The position numbers and the translations under genes were made by a program. Below, piece after piece: positions 1 through 9,785 of a DNA stretch of 64,000 bases. Below the pieces are notes generated by a model. The model searched no databases. It was not told where the DNA came from and saw nothing but the letters and a program-made list of their open reading frames with translations. How positions within the stretch are numbered: the stretch's first letter is position 1; every line of letters starts with the position of its first letter. This DNA comes from Candidatus Eisenbacteria bacterium. GTDB lineage: Bacteria > Eisenbacteria > RBG-16-71-46 > JACRLI01. Location: contig JACRLI010000002.1 in NCBI GenBank assembly GCA_016235265.1, positions 175,285 to 239,284 on the forward strand, written 5' to 3'.

Positions 1-756
1 GCGCCGGAACGGCTCGGAATTGGCGTTGTAGCTCCGGAACAGGCGCACCAGGTCCTCCTCCGAGGTTCCCAGCTGCGTGAGCCGCGCCCCCAGGGAGGCG
101 GTGTTGTGCGTCTCGGCCGGGCCGAAGCAGCCGAAGCAGCCGCGGTCGAACGCCGGGCACAGCGCGTCGCAGCCCGCCTGCGTCACGGGCCCCAGGCACG
201 CGGTGCCGCGGGCCACCAGCAGGCAGGTGGTGCCGCGCCGCTTGCACTCGGAGCACACGCTGTCGGTCGGGATGTTCGGCCGGTTGCCGTGCAGGAACGC
301 GCGCAGCACCTCCACCAGCTGGAGCTTGCTGACCGGGCATCCGCGCAACTCGAAGTCCACGGACACGTGGTCGGCGATGGGCGTGGACCTGCCCAGGACC
401 TCGATCCAGCGCGGGTTGGGATAGACCGCCGCACCCAGCTCGGCCACGTCCTGGAAGTTGCGCAGGGCCTGGATGCCGCCGGCCGTGGCGCACGCGCCGA
501 TGGTGACCAGGAACTTCGACGCCCGCCGCACCTGGTGGATGCGCTCGGCGTCGTGGGGCGTGGTGATGGAGCCCTCGACCAGCGACAGCTCGTAGGGGCC
601 CTTCACCACCGCGCGCGAGGCCTCGGGGAAGTTGGCGATCTCCACGGCGCCGGCCACCGCGAGCAGCACGTCCTCGCAGTCCAGCAGGCTCAGCTGGCAC
701 CCGTCGCACGACGCGAACTTCCACACCGCCAGCTTTGGCTTCCGCGCGGGCGCCAT
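1..756 (-). CDS. hydD: [NiFe]-hydrogenase small (delta) subunit, partial
   Basis: Electron-transfer small subunit of a soluble, probably NADP-linked group 3b [NiFe] hydrogenase (sulfhydrogenase type). It should carry the FeS clusters next to the NiFe subunit. The reading frame is open from the ATG at 756 to base 1 (252 codons), so the C-terminus lies outside the window. Near the N-terminus I read [14 protein letters not shown], the usual CxxC proximal-cluster motif. Further on, QAGCDALCP and RGCFGCFG supply more cluster cysteines. The start lies 1 nt beyond the hydG stop (TGA 758-760). The family is normally about 260-280 residues, so little is missing. The catalytic large subunit (hydA) is expected immediately to the left; I cannot see it. 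The 3b assignment rests on the operon gene set. Confidence 0.88.
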   Translation of the reverse strand, partial: MAPARKPKLAVWKFASCDGCQLSLLDCEDVLLAVAGAVEIANFPEASRAVVKGPYELSLVEGSITTPHDAERIHQVRRASKFLVTIGACATAGGIQALRNFQDVAELGAAVYPNPRWIEVLGRSTPIADHVSVDFELRGCPVSKLQLVEVLRAFLHGNRPNIPTDSVCSECKRRGTTCLLVARGTACLGPVTQAGCDALCPAFDRGCFGCFGPAETHNTASLGARLTQLGTSEEDLVRLFRSYNANSEPFRR

Positions 757-757
757 G

Positions 758-1597
758 TCAGATCTCCTCGACCGCGGCCAGCGAGCGAATGTGGTCGGCA
801 CGGTACACCGGCCCGTCCTGGCAAACGAAGTGGGGCCCGATCTGGCAGTGGCCGCACAGGCCCACGCCGCATTTCATGTTCCGCTCCATGGACAGGTACA
901 CCCGCTGCGGGGGGATCACCTGCCGGTCCAGCTCGGCCAGCGTGAAGCGCATCATGATTTCCGGTCCGCACACCATGGCCACCGTCTTCAGCGCGTCCAA
1001 CTGGACGCGGTGGAAGAAGCGCGTCACCACGCCCACGTCGCCGCGCCACGGGCCGATGCTGCGGTCCGCGGTGACGTGCACCTCCATGTCGAACTTGGAG
1101 CGCCACTTCGAGAGCTGGCCCTGGTACAGGATGTCGGCGGGGGTTCGCGCGCCGTACATCAGCACCACGCGCCGGTAGTCCCGGCGGTGGGCCAGGACGT
1201 GCAGGATGGACGGTCGCAGGGGCGCCAGGCCGATCCCGCCGGCCACGATCAGCACGTCACCGCCCACGGCCTCCCTGACCGGCCAGGGCGTGCCGAAGGG
1301 GCCGCGCACCCCCAGCGTTCCGCCCGGCTTCAGTTCCGTGATGGCGCGGCTCACCGCGCCCACCGCGCGGGTGGTGTGGACGGTGACCGCGGAGTCGGCT
1401 GGATCGCCGCTGATCGAGATGGGCACCTCGCCCACCCCGAACAGGTACAGCATGTTGAACTGCCCCGGCAGGAAGCGGATCCCCGGCCCGCCGTCGGCGG
1501 GCGAGATCTCCATGGTGTGGGTGTCCGGGGTTTCCCGGGCCACGCGCTCCACCTTGAAGGGGCGGGGCAGCATGGGCTCGGGTGCGCGCTGGATCAT
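758..1597 (-). CDS. hydG: Hydrogenase gamma subunit, FAD/NAD(P)-binding with 2Fe-2S
   Basis: Diaphorase-type subunit that passes electrons between NAD(P)H and the hydrogenase FeS chain; the fold resembles ferredoxin reductase and the PyrK electron-transfer subunit. The 279-residue product has an N-terminal FAD-binding barrel (about 1-110, including GEVPISIS), an NAD-binding domain with [10 protein letters not shown], and a C-terminal 2Fe-2S motif [11 protein letters not shown] followed by a fourth Cys (FVCQDGP). The frame extends further upstream, but the ATG at 1597 overlaps the stop of the preceding gene as ATGA, which implies translational coupling and fixes the start. Paired with hydB and hydD this is the standard HydB-HydG-HydD set of group 3b enzymes, interrupted here by one extra gene. 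Confidence 0.9.
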   Translation of the reverse strand: MIQRAPEPMLPRPFKVERVARETPDTHTMEISPADGGPGIRFLPGQFNMLYLFGVGEVPISISGDPADSAVTVHTTRAVGAVSRAITELKPGGTLGVRGPFGTPWPVREAVGGDVLIVAGGIGLAPLRPSILHVLAHRRDYRRVVLMYGARTPADILYQGQLSKWRSKFDMEVHVTADRSIGPWRGDVGVVTRFFHRVQLDALKTVAMVCGPEIMMRFTLAELDRQVIPPQRVYLSMERNMKCGVGLCGHCQIGPHFVCQDGPVYRADHIRSLAAVEEI

Positions 1598-2076
1598 CCG
1601 CGTCTCCCAGCGGGCAGCGTCGAGCCGTACACGTCGAGCAGCTGCAGCCGGGTGGCGTCCAGGCGCTGCGACATGATGTGCGTGAACCGCTTCAGCAGCT
1701 CGTAGCCCAGCGCGTAGTCCCGCTCGCACTTCGAGCGCAGGCAGGCGCCGTCCAGGGCGATGGCCCGGGTGCGTTCCACGGCGCGCGCCGAGAAGCGCCA
1801 GTGGTAGGGCGGCACCAGCCAGGACCAGCCGAGCACCTCGCCCGCGGCCACGGTCTGGATGGTGATGGGGCCGCGCCCGGGAGCGAAGATGTCCAGGGCC
1901 ACGCGGCCCTCGCGGACCACGAAGAACTGGGTGGCTTCGTCGCCTTCCCGGAACAGGGTGGACCCGGTCTCGAAGCGCACGTTGGAGGCGCAGCCGGTAA
2001 TGAGCGAGAGGTGCTCCGGCGAGATGTCCCGCAGGAACGCGTGCTCCCCCAGGATGGACTCGAGGGTCTGCGTCAT
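1594..2076 (-). CDS. Cyclic nucleotide-binding-domain protein in hydrogenase operon
   Basis: A 160-residue protein made almost entirely of a cNMP-binding (CRP/cAMP receptor-like) beta-roll. I read LFREGDEATQFFVVREGRVAL (about 41-61) and then GEVLGWSWLVPP, matching the usual FxEGD...F...GxV...GE/LG...S/A layout. A C-terminal helix follows (LLKRFTHIMSQRLDATRLQLL). CRP/FNR regulators are about 210-240 residues with a C-terminal helix-turn-helix; no room for one exists here, so this is probably not a DNA-binding regulator. It overlaps hydB and hydG by 4 nt on each side, so it is made in step with the hydrogenase subunits. Inference: an allosteric or assembly partner of the hydrogenase. The ligand is unknown. 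Confidence 0.8.
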   Translation of the reverse strand: MTQTLESILGEHAFLRDISPEHLSLITGCASNVRFETGSTLFREGDEATQFFVVREGRVALDIFAPGRGPITIQTVAAGEVLGWSWLVPPYHWRFSARAVERTRAIALDGACLRSKCERDYALGYELLKRFTHIMSQRLDATRLQLLDVYGSTLPAGRRG

Positions 2077-3251
2077 CGTCTACCTCCCGCCGGGGAAGCG
2101 GAGCCCTTCGGGGTGCCGCCGGTGACGGCGCGCGCTTCCTCGGTGATGTCGATGCCCACCGGGCACCAGGTGATGCACCGCCCGCAGCCCGAGCAGCCGG
2201 GAGACCCGTACTGGTCCTGCCACGAAGCGAGCTTGTGGGTCAGCCACTGGCGGTAGCGGGCGCCCACCGACTGGCGGATGCTGCCGCCGTGGATGTAGGA
2301 ATACTCGAGGCTGAAGCACGAATCCCAGCGCCGGCGGCGCTCCGTGGTGGCGGCGGCCAGATCGGTGACGTCGTCCACGGTGGTGCAGAAGCAGGTGGGG
2401 CAGACCTGGGTGCAATTGCCGCACGCGAGGCACTTCTCCGCGATCTTCTCCCACCGGGGATGGAGATGGGAGGTGTAGAGCTTCTCCTTGAGCCGCTCCA
2501 GGGGCAGCGACTTGCGCACCGTGGCCGCCGCCGAGCGCGCCTGGGCCTCGGCGGAGGCGGTGTCCTGGTCCGTGGACGTCCGTCCGGGGAGCCCTTCCGC
2601 AACCTTCTGCCCGGAGGGCGAGCCCACTTCCAGCAGGAACTCGTGGCGGCCGTGGTCGGTCAGCTCGGTGAGCGCCAGGTCGAACCCGGATGCGGCGCGC
2701 GGGCCGGCTCCCATCGAGGCGCAGAAACAGTTGGTCCCGGCGTTTGCGCAGTGTACCGCCACCAGCAGCGCGTTCTCCCGGCGGGCCTTGTAGGCAGGGT
2801 CCACGTGGGGACCGCCCATCAGCACCCGGTCCTGGAGCTCGATGGCCCGCAGGTCGCACCCGCGCACTCCCAGGAACGCCATGCGCCGCGGCGCGGAGGT
2901 GTCCGCCTCGCAGCGAAAGCCGTCCGGGGTGCGTCGAGCGCGGAACAGGGACGCGGAGGAGGGGTGCAGGAAGTGCTTCCAGGAGCGCGGTCCGACGGTG
3001 TAGCCGAAGAGCGCCGCGTCCACGCGACGGATCAGGCGATAGGAACCGCCGTGCTGCTCGTCGGTCCAGCCGCGGGGCAGGTCGGCGACGGACTCGATTT
3101 CATCATAGAGGATGGCGCCGTCGCGGACCGTGGGCCCGAGCAACTCGAAACCGTGGGATCGGATCTGCTGCAGGAGTGCGTCAAGGCCCTGCGCATCCAG
3201 GACCCGCAGGACGGAGGAGACGGAGCTTGCTTGCGGCGCGGCCAGCGACAT
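2073..3251 (-). CDS. hydB: Hydrogenase beta subunit, 4Fe-4S dicluster protein
   Basis: Iron-sulfur beta subunit of the group 3b hydrogenase, carrying electrons between the diaphorase and hydrogenase halves. The C-terminal half holds two clear 4Fe-4S motifs: CLACGNCTQVCP beginning at Cys274 and CSGCGRCITWCP beginning at Cys353. The N-terminal 230 residues form the DUF-type domain usual in this family. The open frame continues upstream to 3470, but that part would overlap the end of pepA and looks non-coding. The ATG at 3251 (MSLAAPQ) is the only good start after the pepA stop and gives 392 residues. No strong Shine-Dalgarno sequence is visible. The gap to pepA is 56 nt on the same strand, so co-transcription with pepA is possible. 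Confidence 0.88.
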   Translation of the reverse strand: MSLAAPQASSVSSVLRVLDAQGLDALLQQIRSHGFELLGPTVRDGAILYDEIESVADLPRGWTDEQHGGSYRLIRRVDAALFGYTVGPRSWKHFLHPSSASLFRARRTPDGFRCEADTSAPRRMAFLGVRGCDLRAIELQDRVLMGGPHVDPAYKARRENALLVAVHCANAGTNCFCASMGAGPRAASGFDLALTELTDHGRHEFLLEVGSPSGQKVAEGLPGRTSTDQDTASAEAQARSAAATVRKSLPLERLKEKLYTSHLHPRWEKIAEKCLACGNCTQVCPTCFCTTVDDVTDLAAATTERRRRWDSCFSLEYSYIHGGSIRQSVGARYRQWLTHKLASWQDQYGSPGCSGCGRCITWCPVGIDITEEARAVTGGTPKGSASPAGGRR

Positions 3252-3307
3252 GGGCTTTGGGTTCCCGGGTGTGCGGCTCGGGGAAGCTCGCCACCTTCGT
3301 ATCCAAT

Positions 3308-4777
3308 CTACTCCCAGCGCATGGCCATGTCCACCAGAGTTTTGACTCCGTACCCGGTCCCGCCGCGCGCGAGGCCAGCGCGGTCGCGGTCCAGGTGCCC
3401 CACGCCGGCGATGTCGAGGTGCGCCCAAGGATAGCTGGTGAAACGCCTTAGGAACGCCGCCGCGGTGCACGCCCCGCCCTCGCGCGTGCCGGCCGTGTTC
3501 TTCAGGTCGGACACGTCGCTCTTCATCATCTCCTCATACTCGGGCGACAGCGGCAGCCGCCACATCTTCTCGCCCCAGCGGCGCGCGGACTCGGCCAGGC
3601 GGTCGTGCAGCTTCTCGTCGCCCGCGAACAGCCCCGCGGTGACGGCGCCGAGCGCGATGATGCACGCGCCGGTCAGGGTGGCCAGGTCCACCACCGCGTC
3701 GGGCTTGAATCGCGCCGCGTAGGACAGCGCGTCGGCGAGCACCAGGCGGCCCTCGGCGTCGGTGTTGATGATCTCGATGGTGGTGCCGTTCATGGCGGTG
3801 ATGATGTCGCCGGGCTTGAGCGCCCGCCCGCCCGGGAGGTTCTCGGCCGCGGCCACCAGCCCCACCACCCGCACGGCGGGCTTGAGCTGCGCCAGGGCCT
3901 GCATGGCGCCGAACACGGCAGCCGCGCCGCACATGTCGAACTTCATGCGCTCCATGTTGTCGGCGGGCTTGAGCGAGATGCCGCCGCTGTCGAAGGTGAT
4001 GCCCTTGCCCACGAACACCAGCGTGCCGCGGGTGCGGCCGCGCGGGGTGTACTCCAGCTCGATCAGGCGGGGCTCCTCGGCGCTTCCGCGGGACACCCCC
4101 AGCAGTCCGCCGGCCCCCAGGCGCTCGAGGTCGCGCGGGCCGTGGATCCGGCAGCGCAGCCCCAGCGGGCGGGCCATCGCCTGGGCGGCCTCGGCGAAGG
4201 AGCGGGGAACGAGGTCGTTGCCGGGGCGGTTGGCCAGGTCGCGTGCGGCGTTCATGCCGTCGAGCAGCGGCTGCAGCCCCGCGAGCGCCGCCTTGGCCTC
4301 GGCCAGCTCGGGCCGGGCCGCCAGGAACGCGATGGACTCCAGCCGGGTGGTGCGCTCGTCGGCGCGCGTGCGCCACGCGTTGTAGGCGTATCCGCCCTGG
4401 TTGAGCCCGTCGGCCACCGCGGTCACCGCCGCGGAGGCGCCGAACCGGGACAGCGAAGGCAGCCACACCGCCATGTCCTTCACCTTCAGCCCCTGCGCCT
4501 GCCGGGCAGCCACCGCCGCCGCTTCGCGCAGCGCGTCCGGGATCACGCCCTTGCGCGGGCCCAGCCCGGCCAGGAACAGCCGCGTGCCCTCGGCGTAGAG
4601 CACCGCCACCTTGTTGCGCCGGCCGTTGATGTCCCGGGCCGCCAGCGCGGCGCGCACCGGCCGCCGCAGGGCGGCCGGCAGCTTCAGGGTCTCGAGGGTG
4701 TCTCCTTCGGCGATTCCCACGAACAACGCGGGCACGCGCGGCGCGGCCGTGCCCGCGGAACGAACTGCCAGGCGCAT
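3308..4777 (-). CDS. pepA: Leucyl aminopeptidase (M17, cytosol aminopeptidase)
   Basis: Two-metal exopeptidase of the M17 family that removes N-terminal residues from peptides in the cytoplasm, normally as a hexamer. The 489-residue length is typical. The signature NTDAEGRLVLADAL starts at Asn338. Other metal and catalytic segments are present: VGKGITFDSGG (Lys and Asp ligands) and FDMCGAAAV. The N-terminal third is the variable, non-catalytic domain. The start at 4777 is preceded by a good site (CGGAGGTAGGA). A minus-strand promoter lies about 50 nt upstream (4829-4857). It is the first gene of a minus-strand run that continues into the hydrogenase genes. I see no functional reason for that link beyond shared transcription. 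Confidence 0.95.
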   Translation of the reverse strand: MRLAVRSAGTAAPRVPALFVGIAEGDTLETLKLPAALRRPVRAALAARDINGRRNKVAVLYAEGTRLFLAGLGPRKGVIPDALREAAAVAARQAQGLKVKDMAVWLPSLSRFGASAAVTAVADGLNQGGYAYNAWRTRADERTTRLESIAFLAARPELAEAKAALAGLQPLLDGMNAARDLANRPGNDLVPRSFAEAAQAMARPLGLRCRIHGPRDLERLGAGGLLGVSRGSAEEPRLIELEYTPRGRTRGTLVFVGKGITFDSGGISLKPADNMERMKFDMCGAAAVFGAMQALAQLKPAVRVVGLVAAAENLPGGRALKPGDIITAMNGTTIEIINTDAEGRLVLADALSYAARFKPDAVVDLATLTGACIIALGAVTAGLFAGDEKLHDRLAESARRWGEKMWRLPLSPEYEEMMKSDVSDLKNTAGTREGGACTAAAFLRRFTSYPWAHLDIAGVGHLDRDRAGLARGGTGYGVKTLVDMAMRWE

Positions 4778-4828
4778 TCCTACCTCCGGTCGGGGGATGC
4801 ACTACCGTCGAACATCATGTCGCGGCTG

Positions 4829-4857
4829 AGTCTTGCACGGAGGGGAGGGGTGGTCAA
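4829..4857 (-). promoter_or_regulatory. Sigma70-like promoter for pepA
   Basis: On the minus strand, TTGACC (4857-4852) is followed after exactly 17 nt by AAGACT (4834-4829). TGC sits directly before the -10, as in extended -10 promoters. The -10 itself is only a 3/6 match. The predicted transcript start is about 45 nt before the pepA ATG. Arrangement and position support it, but it was found by eye. Confidence 0.5.
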
Positions 4858-4865
4858 CGCGCGGG

Positions 4866-4882
4866 GCGCGCACGAGGCGCGC
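4866..4882 (-). terminator. Small GC hairpin downstream of DUF4388 gene
   Basis: A perfect 6-bp stem GCGCGC/GCGCGC with a 5-nt loop lies about 45 nt after the stop of the DUF4388 gene and just upstream of the pepA promoter. There is no U tract. It is the only stem I see that could mark the end of the 7831-4926 transcript, and alternating GC sequence can form such stems by chance. Confidence 0.3.
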
Positions 4883-4925
4883 GGGGGGCGGGAGGAATCG
4901 GAGCGATGCAGCCGGGGCGGCGGGC

Positions 4926-5990
4926 TCAGTCCGCCATGAGGATCGCCGCCAGCGCCACGGGATCCGACGGATTCGGCGCCCCCTCGGGGCGCACCGTCCA
5001 CCCGGGCACCTGGACCACGCGCGCCGGATAGGTTCCGTGATGGAGCTTGTGGACCTCGGCGACCAGGCGCACGTCGTCGAGGTACTGGGCCCGCCGCGCC
5101 TCCTCCCACGCGGAGGCCGGGCCCGAGCCCGCCGGTCCGAACCAGCCCGACGCGCCCGCCACCAGCAGGCGCAGGCCGATCACCGCCACGGCCATCGCCG
5201 CCACCAGGCCGGCCCCGAAGGCCACCTGCTCCACCGAGCTGCGCGCGAGGCGGCGGCGCATGCGCTCCCGGGCCTTCCACTCCTGCGCGCCGTGGATCTC
5301 CACGAAGCCCGCCTCCCACAGCTCGTGGATGGCCTCGTAGAGTTCGAACAGCCACAGCGGGAGCGTTTCCTCCAGGTCCCCCAGGATGCGCGGGGTGACC
5401 AGGGACTCCAGCACCCGGCGCCTGCGGGGGTCGGGCTCGTGGGCCAGCGAGCTGTCGCGGCGGCTCAGGAGCACCGCCGGGGTGAGCAGCACGCGGCGGA
5501 AGCGGGTCATCTCGTCCTGGCGGCGCATGGCCTCCATGAGCACGCCCTCGGTGCGGAAGGCCAGCCGGAATCCGCCGGGGGCGGGCTTGAGCGCGCGGGT
5601 GACGAACTCGTAGCTGCCGCTGCGCCACGAGAGCGCGCGCAGCAGCAGGTCCTGCACGTGGTCTTCGAGGAAGCCGGCCAGGTCCTCGGGCGGGATCAGG
5701 CCCGCGCCGAGGATGATCTCCAGCGGGTCCGAGCCGTCCGCGCTGCGCATCTCCGCCACCCGCCCCAGGTCGTCGGGCTTGAGGCGGCGCATGCGCAGCA
5801 GGCTGGCCTCCAGGGTGGACGCTTCGCGCGAGCCGGGCTCGTGCGTGGAGACGATCCGCCCCTCCTCGAACACCAGCATGGCGCGGCGGTCGCCGGAGCC
5901 CAGGCGCAGCACGCCGGTCTTGCCCTGGCTGGCGATGAGCTGGAGGATCTCCTCCAGGCGGAAGGTGTCCAGGTTGCCTTTCAGCGGCAT
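4926..5990 (-). CDS. DUF4388 (PATAN-like) domain protein with one membrane segment
   Basis: A 354-residue protein of unknown role. Residues 1 to about 100 match the DUF4388 pattern: PLKGNLDTFRLEEILQLI, then KTGVLRL and MLVFEEGRIV. This domain is common in delta-proteobacteria and related phyla, often fused to signalling domains. The middle (100-250) is helical and charged, with a second partial repeat of the same kind (LEETLPLWLFELYEAIHELW). One hydrophobic helix lies near 258-280 (FGAGLVAAMAVAVIGLRLL), followed by a short soluble tail. The frame is open far upstream, but the ATG at 5990 has a good AAAGGAG site and sits 14 nt after the stop of the TPR/zinc-ribbon gene. The two form an operon; a signalling or envelope function is inference only. 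Confidence 0.75.
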   Translation of the reverse strand: MPLKGNLDTFRLEEILQLIASQGKTGVLRLGSGDRRAMLVFEEGRIVSTHEPGSREASTLEASLLRMRRLKPDDLGRVAEMRSADGSDPLEIILGAGLIPPEDLAGFLEDHVQDLLLRALSWRSGSYEFVTRALKPAPGGFRLAFRTEGVLMEAMRRQDEMTRFRRVLLTPAVLLSRRDSSLAHEPDPRRRRVLESLVTPRILGDLEETLPLWLFELYEAIHELWEAGFVEIHGAQEWKARERMRRRLARSSVEQVAFGAGLVAAMAVAVIGLRLLVAGASGWFGPAGSGPASAWEEARRAQYLDDVRLVAEVHKLHHGTYPARVVQVPGWTVRPEGAPNPSDPVALAAILMAD

Positions 5991-6004
5991 GCGCTGCCTC
6001 TCCT

Positions 6005-7831
6005 TTACGCGGCCTGCTGGAGCACCGGGGGACCGGCCTCCAGCTCGAGGCGCTGGGCCTCGCGGTGCTCGTGCCACTGGCGCTGCGCGGCCGGAAGCCA
6101 GGCCACCAGCCACAGGGCGCCCAACAGGAACACTCGGGGCGAGGCCTCCAGCCCGGCGGTGAAGTCCGGACCGGAGTGAACCGCGGCGCCGGCCGTGGCC
6201 GTGGCGACCGCGAGCAGCCCGGCGACGAACCACTCCGCGTAGCATTCCGCCCAGCGCCCCGACGCGGCCGCGCCCACGGGGGGCAGCGCCAGGCGCACCG
6301 CCAGCAGGAGCCAGCCGCGCTCGCGGATGCGCTTGGAGCGCCGCCGCTCCAGCAGCACCCGCGCGAACGACCCGCCGTCGGCCACCCCGAGGTGGCCGGC
6401 GCACACCTGGCAGAACGTCTCGCCGCGGCGGCGGGCGCTGCAGCGGCGGCACACGGTCACGCCGCAGTTGGCGCACTGGTACACGGGCAGCCAGCGGTTG
6501 AGCCGGCTGCCGAAGAACGAGCCCAGCGCCAGCACCAGCAGCGCCAGCAGCGCGAAGGGCAGCGTGCGGGCCTCCCAGGCCGATTGCAGCCAGCGGGGCG
6601 GCTCCATCCAGTCGCTGCGCAGGTTGGTCTCCTCGCGCCACAGCTTCCAGAGGGCCTCGGGCGAGAGTCCCTCCTGCATCATCGCGCCCTGGCCGGCGCC
6701 GAAGGCGTTGAAGTGCCGCCGCAGCCGGTCGAAATCGAGCCCGCCGGCGCGCAGCATCTCGCGGTTGGCCTCCTCGAAGGCCAGCCGGCGCGAGAGCACC
6801 TGGGCCAGGTTGTAGTGGGGGGCGGTCAGGCGGTCGTCCGCCTGAACGGCGCGGCGCAGCGCGGCCTCGGACGCGTCCGCCTTTCCGAGCATCCACCAGG
6901 CCACGCCCAGGTTGTTGAGCACGCGGGCGTCCCCGCGCGAGAGCGAGTCGGCGCGCGAGAGGTCGCGCACCGCGGCGTCCAGGCGCCGGGAGCGCAGGGC
7001 CATGTGGCCCCGGGCAAACGGAATCTCGTAACGTCCCGGAGCCTGCGCCTCGGCCTCGTTCAGGCCGGCCACGCGCGCGGGAGTCCACGTGGAGACCTCG
7101 GCCTGCAGCACCCGGCCCGTCCAGCTGGTCGTGCCCCGGGCCACCAGCAGCGAGTCCACCTCGCGCACCAGCCAGGGCGCGGCCAGGGTGGCCACCAGCA
7201 GCAGCGCCCAGGCCCGCCGGCCGAGCCCGCGCAGCGAGGGCTGCAGCAGCGCCAGCGTCAGCAGCGTGGGCAGCACCCAGCCCAGCCCCAGCAGGAACGG
7301 CACGGCACAGGCGAGTGCGGCGATCACCGCCGCGTAGGAGGAATCGAGGTAGCGGGCGAAGAACTCGGCCAGCCGGTGGTGGAGGTGCGGCATCGCCAGC
7401 ACCACCGCGGTCAGCGCCATGCACAGCGCGGCGATCCACCCCGCCAGCAATCCCCACAGGAGCAGGTGGAACAGCGTGGCGTACTGGGACCGGAAGGAGT
7501 TCGCGGAGAGGCGCAGCGCCTGCAGCAGCTCCCCCGGCGCCGAGGCCGGGTCGCTGCTCAGGCAGGACCACGCGAGCGAATAGTGAGGGTCCGCCCATTG
7601 CGGCAGCAGGCGCGTGGCGGCCAGGAACTCCTGTTCGGCGCGCGCGTGCTCTCCGCGCGCCCTGGCCAGCAGCCCGGTGCGATAGTGGGCGTACGCGGTC
7701 CAGGACGGGTCGCTGACGGGGGACGCGGGGGCCATGGTGTTCGCGGCCGCCGCTGCCGCGCCTGCGGGAGGGGGCGCGCACAGGGCCAGTGCGAAGAGCA
7801 GGAGCAGGCTGGCGTGGAGCGTTCGGCGCAT
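6005..7831 (-). CDS. TPR and zinc-ribbon multi-pass membrane protein
   Basis: A 608-residue protein, not assigned to a named family. It has a signal peptide or first membrane helix (MRRTLHASLLLLFALALC), then a TPR-like unit (YRTGLLARARGEHARAEQEFLAA), several membrane helices in about 120-220, and further TPR-like units around 270-350 (LNNLGVAWWMLGKADASEAALRRA). More membrane helices flank a double zinc ribbon CANCGVTVC...CSARRRGETFCQVC. The final hydrophobic region ends in a charged tail. The start was set at the ATG at 7831 because it opens a clear signal sequence and follows GGAG by 5 nt; the longer upstream frame is arginine-rich and unlikely to be translated. The DUF4388 gene follows it closely. 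Zinc ribbons joined to TPRs and membrane helices suggest a scaffold or sensor, but this is inference. Confidence 0.7.
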   Translation of the reverse strand: MRRTLHASLLLLFALALCAPPPAGAAAAAANTMAPASPVSDPSWTAYAHYRTGLLARARGEHARAEQEFLAATRLLPQWADPHYSLAWSCLSSDPASAPGELLQALRLSANSFRSQYATLFHLLLWGLLAGWIAALCMALTAVVLAMPHLHHRLAEFFARYLDSSYAAVIAALACAVPFLLGLGWVLPTLLTLALLQPSLRGLGRRAWALLLVATLAAPWLVREVDSLLVARGTTSWTGRVLQAEVSTWTPARVAGLNEAEAQAPGRYEIPFARGHMALRSRRLDAAVRDLSRADSLSRGDARVLNNLGVAWWMLGKADASEAALRRAVQADDRLTAPHYNLAQVLSRRLAFEEANREMLRAGGLDFDRLRRHFNAFGAGQGAMMQEGLSPEALWKLWREETNLRSDWMEPPRWLQSAWEARTLPFALLALLVLALGSFFGSRLNRWLPVYQCANCGVTVCRRCSARRRGETFCQVCAGHLGVADGGSFARVLLERRRSKRIRERGWLLLAVRLALPPVGAAASGRWAECYAEWFVAGLLAVATATAGAAVHSGPDFTAGLEASPRVFLLGALWLVAWLPAAQRQWHEHREAQRLELEAGPPVLQQAA

Positions 7832-7862
7832 GAGCTCTCCGGCATTCGGTCCGGCCCCGGGA

Positions 7863-7891
7863 TTGACAGTCCCCGGGTCGGCCCCTAGTTT
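7863..7891 (+). promoter_or_regulatory. Sigma70-like promoter for asnS
   Basis: A perfect -35 TTGACA (7863-7868), a 17-nt spacer, then TAGTTT (7886-7891). Transcription would begin near 7898, giving an asnS leader of about 140 nt. The leader contains a short inverted repeat TCCCA/TGGGA around 7903-7917. I do not recognise a T-box or other known riboswitch in it. The promoter lies in the divergent region shared with the minus-strand TPR gene, for which I found no equally good promoter. Confidence 0.6.
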
Positions 7892-8040
7892 CGAATCCCA
7901 AGTTGGGACTCCGTCCCCGGGGCGCGTCGGGTCGCGCTCGCGGGGTGCGGACGCGTGCGCGCCCACGGCGCGCGACGCCCTCTTCGAATCACCCTGATTA
8001 TCGGCGTATTTCGTTTCCATCCTTAGCACTTGGGAGCGCC

Positions 8041-9333
<1,293 letters not shown>

Positions 9334-9433
9334 TCCGCGGCGCCGGGCCCGGGGCGAGCAGCCGGACCGGTGGGGTGCGGTGAGGGCGCGCGGGGCGGGC
9401 GGCCGGGGCGGGGCACGAGGGTGTGTTTGCCGC

Positions 9434-9462
9434 TTGGCAGGGGGCGTGGCGCGTCCTATGCT
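9434..9462 (+). promoter_or_regulatory. Sigma70-like promoter for the BMC shell gene
   Basis: TTGGCA (9434-9439) and TATGCT (9457-9462) are separated by 17 nt, with 5/6 and 4/6 matches to consensus. It would start transcription near 9469, about 12 nt before the ATG, leaving just room for the GGAGG site at 9470-9475. This indicates that the shell-protein gene is transcribed on its own. Confidence 0.6.
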
Positions 9463-9480
9463 CCCCGGCGGGAGGATTGA

Positions 9481-9762
9481 ATGGACGCGTTGGGCATGGT
9501 GGAGACGAAAGGCTTCGTGGGCGCGGTGGAGGCGGCCGACGCCATGGTGAAGACCGCGCCCGTGGAGCTGGTGGGCCACCGCAAGATCGACGCCGGGCTG
9601 GTGACGGTGGTGGTGCGCGGCGACGTGGCCGCGGTGGAAGCCGCGGTGCGCGCGGGCGCCGCCCGCGCCGCGCTGTTCAAGCAGTTGATCGCGGCGCACG
9701 TGATCCCGCGCCCCGACGACCAGGTGGACCGGGGCCTCCCGGTCGCCATGACCCGACCCTAG
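9481..9762 (+). CDS. Orphan bacterial microcompartment shell protein, BMC-H type
   Basis: A 93-residue single-BMC-domain protein of the PduA/EutM/CcmK family, whose hexamers tile the shells of protein organelles. Family blocks are easy to read: ALGMVETKGFVGAVEAADAMVK, then VELVGHRKIDAGLVTVVVRGDV, then HVIPRP near the C-terminus. Length is normal for BMC-H. The central pore loop, usually GSG in PduA/EutM, reads DAG here, so pore chemistry may differ. Its GGAGG site and promoter are good. No enzyme, BMC-P pentamer or BMC-T gene lies nearby; the neighbours are asnS and permeases. It may belong to a locus elsewhere or act as a lone shell-like assembly. Confidence 0.92.
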   Translation: MDALGMVETKGFVGAVEAADAMVKTAPVELVGHRKIDAGLVTVVVRGDVAAVEAAVRAGAARAALFKQLIAAHVIPRPDDQVDRGLPVAMTRP

Positions 9763-9785
9763 AGAGGCGTTCAGGCTGACGTGGG

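Noticed and set aside
3252..3470. N-terminal extension of hydB by 73 codons
   Set aside because: It would overlap the pepA C-terminus and codes for an Arg/Pro-rich stretch unlike the family. MSLAAPQ at 3251 is the sensible start.
6826..7017. Small minus-strand frame inside the TPR/zinc-ribbon gene
   Set aside because: It is in a different frame from the TPR protein, which is continuous through here with recognisable repeats.
7997..8002. GATAAT on the minus strand as a -10 for the TPR/zinc-ribbon gene
   Set aside because: It matches 5/6, but no -35 lies at 16-18 nt and it would give a 165-nt leader; too weak to list.
7892..8040. Possible T-box or other riboswitch in the asnS leader
   Set aside because: Only a 5-bp inverted repeat was found; no T-box bulge or antiterminator sequence, and T-boxes are not expected outside Gram-positives and a few other groups.
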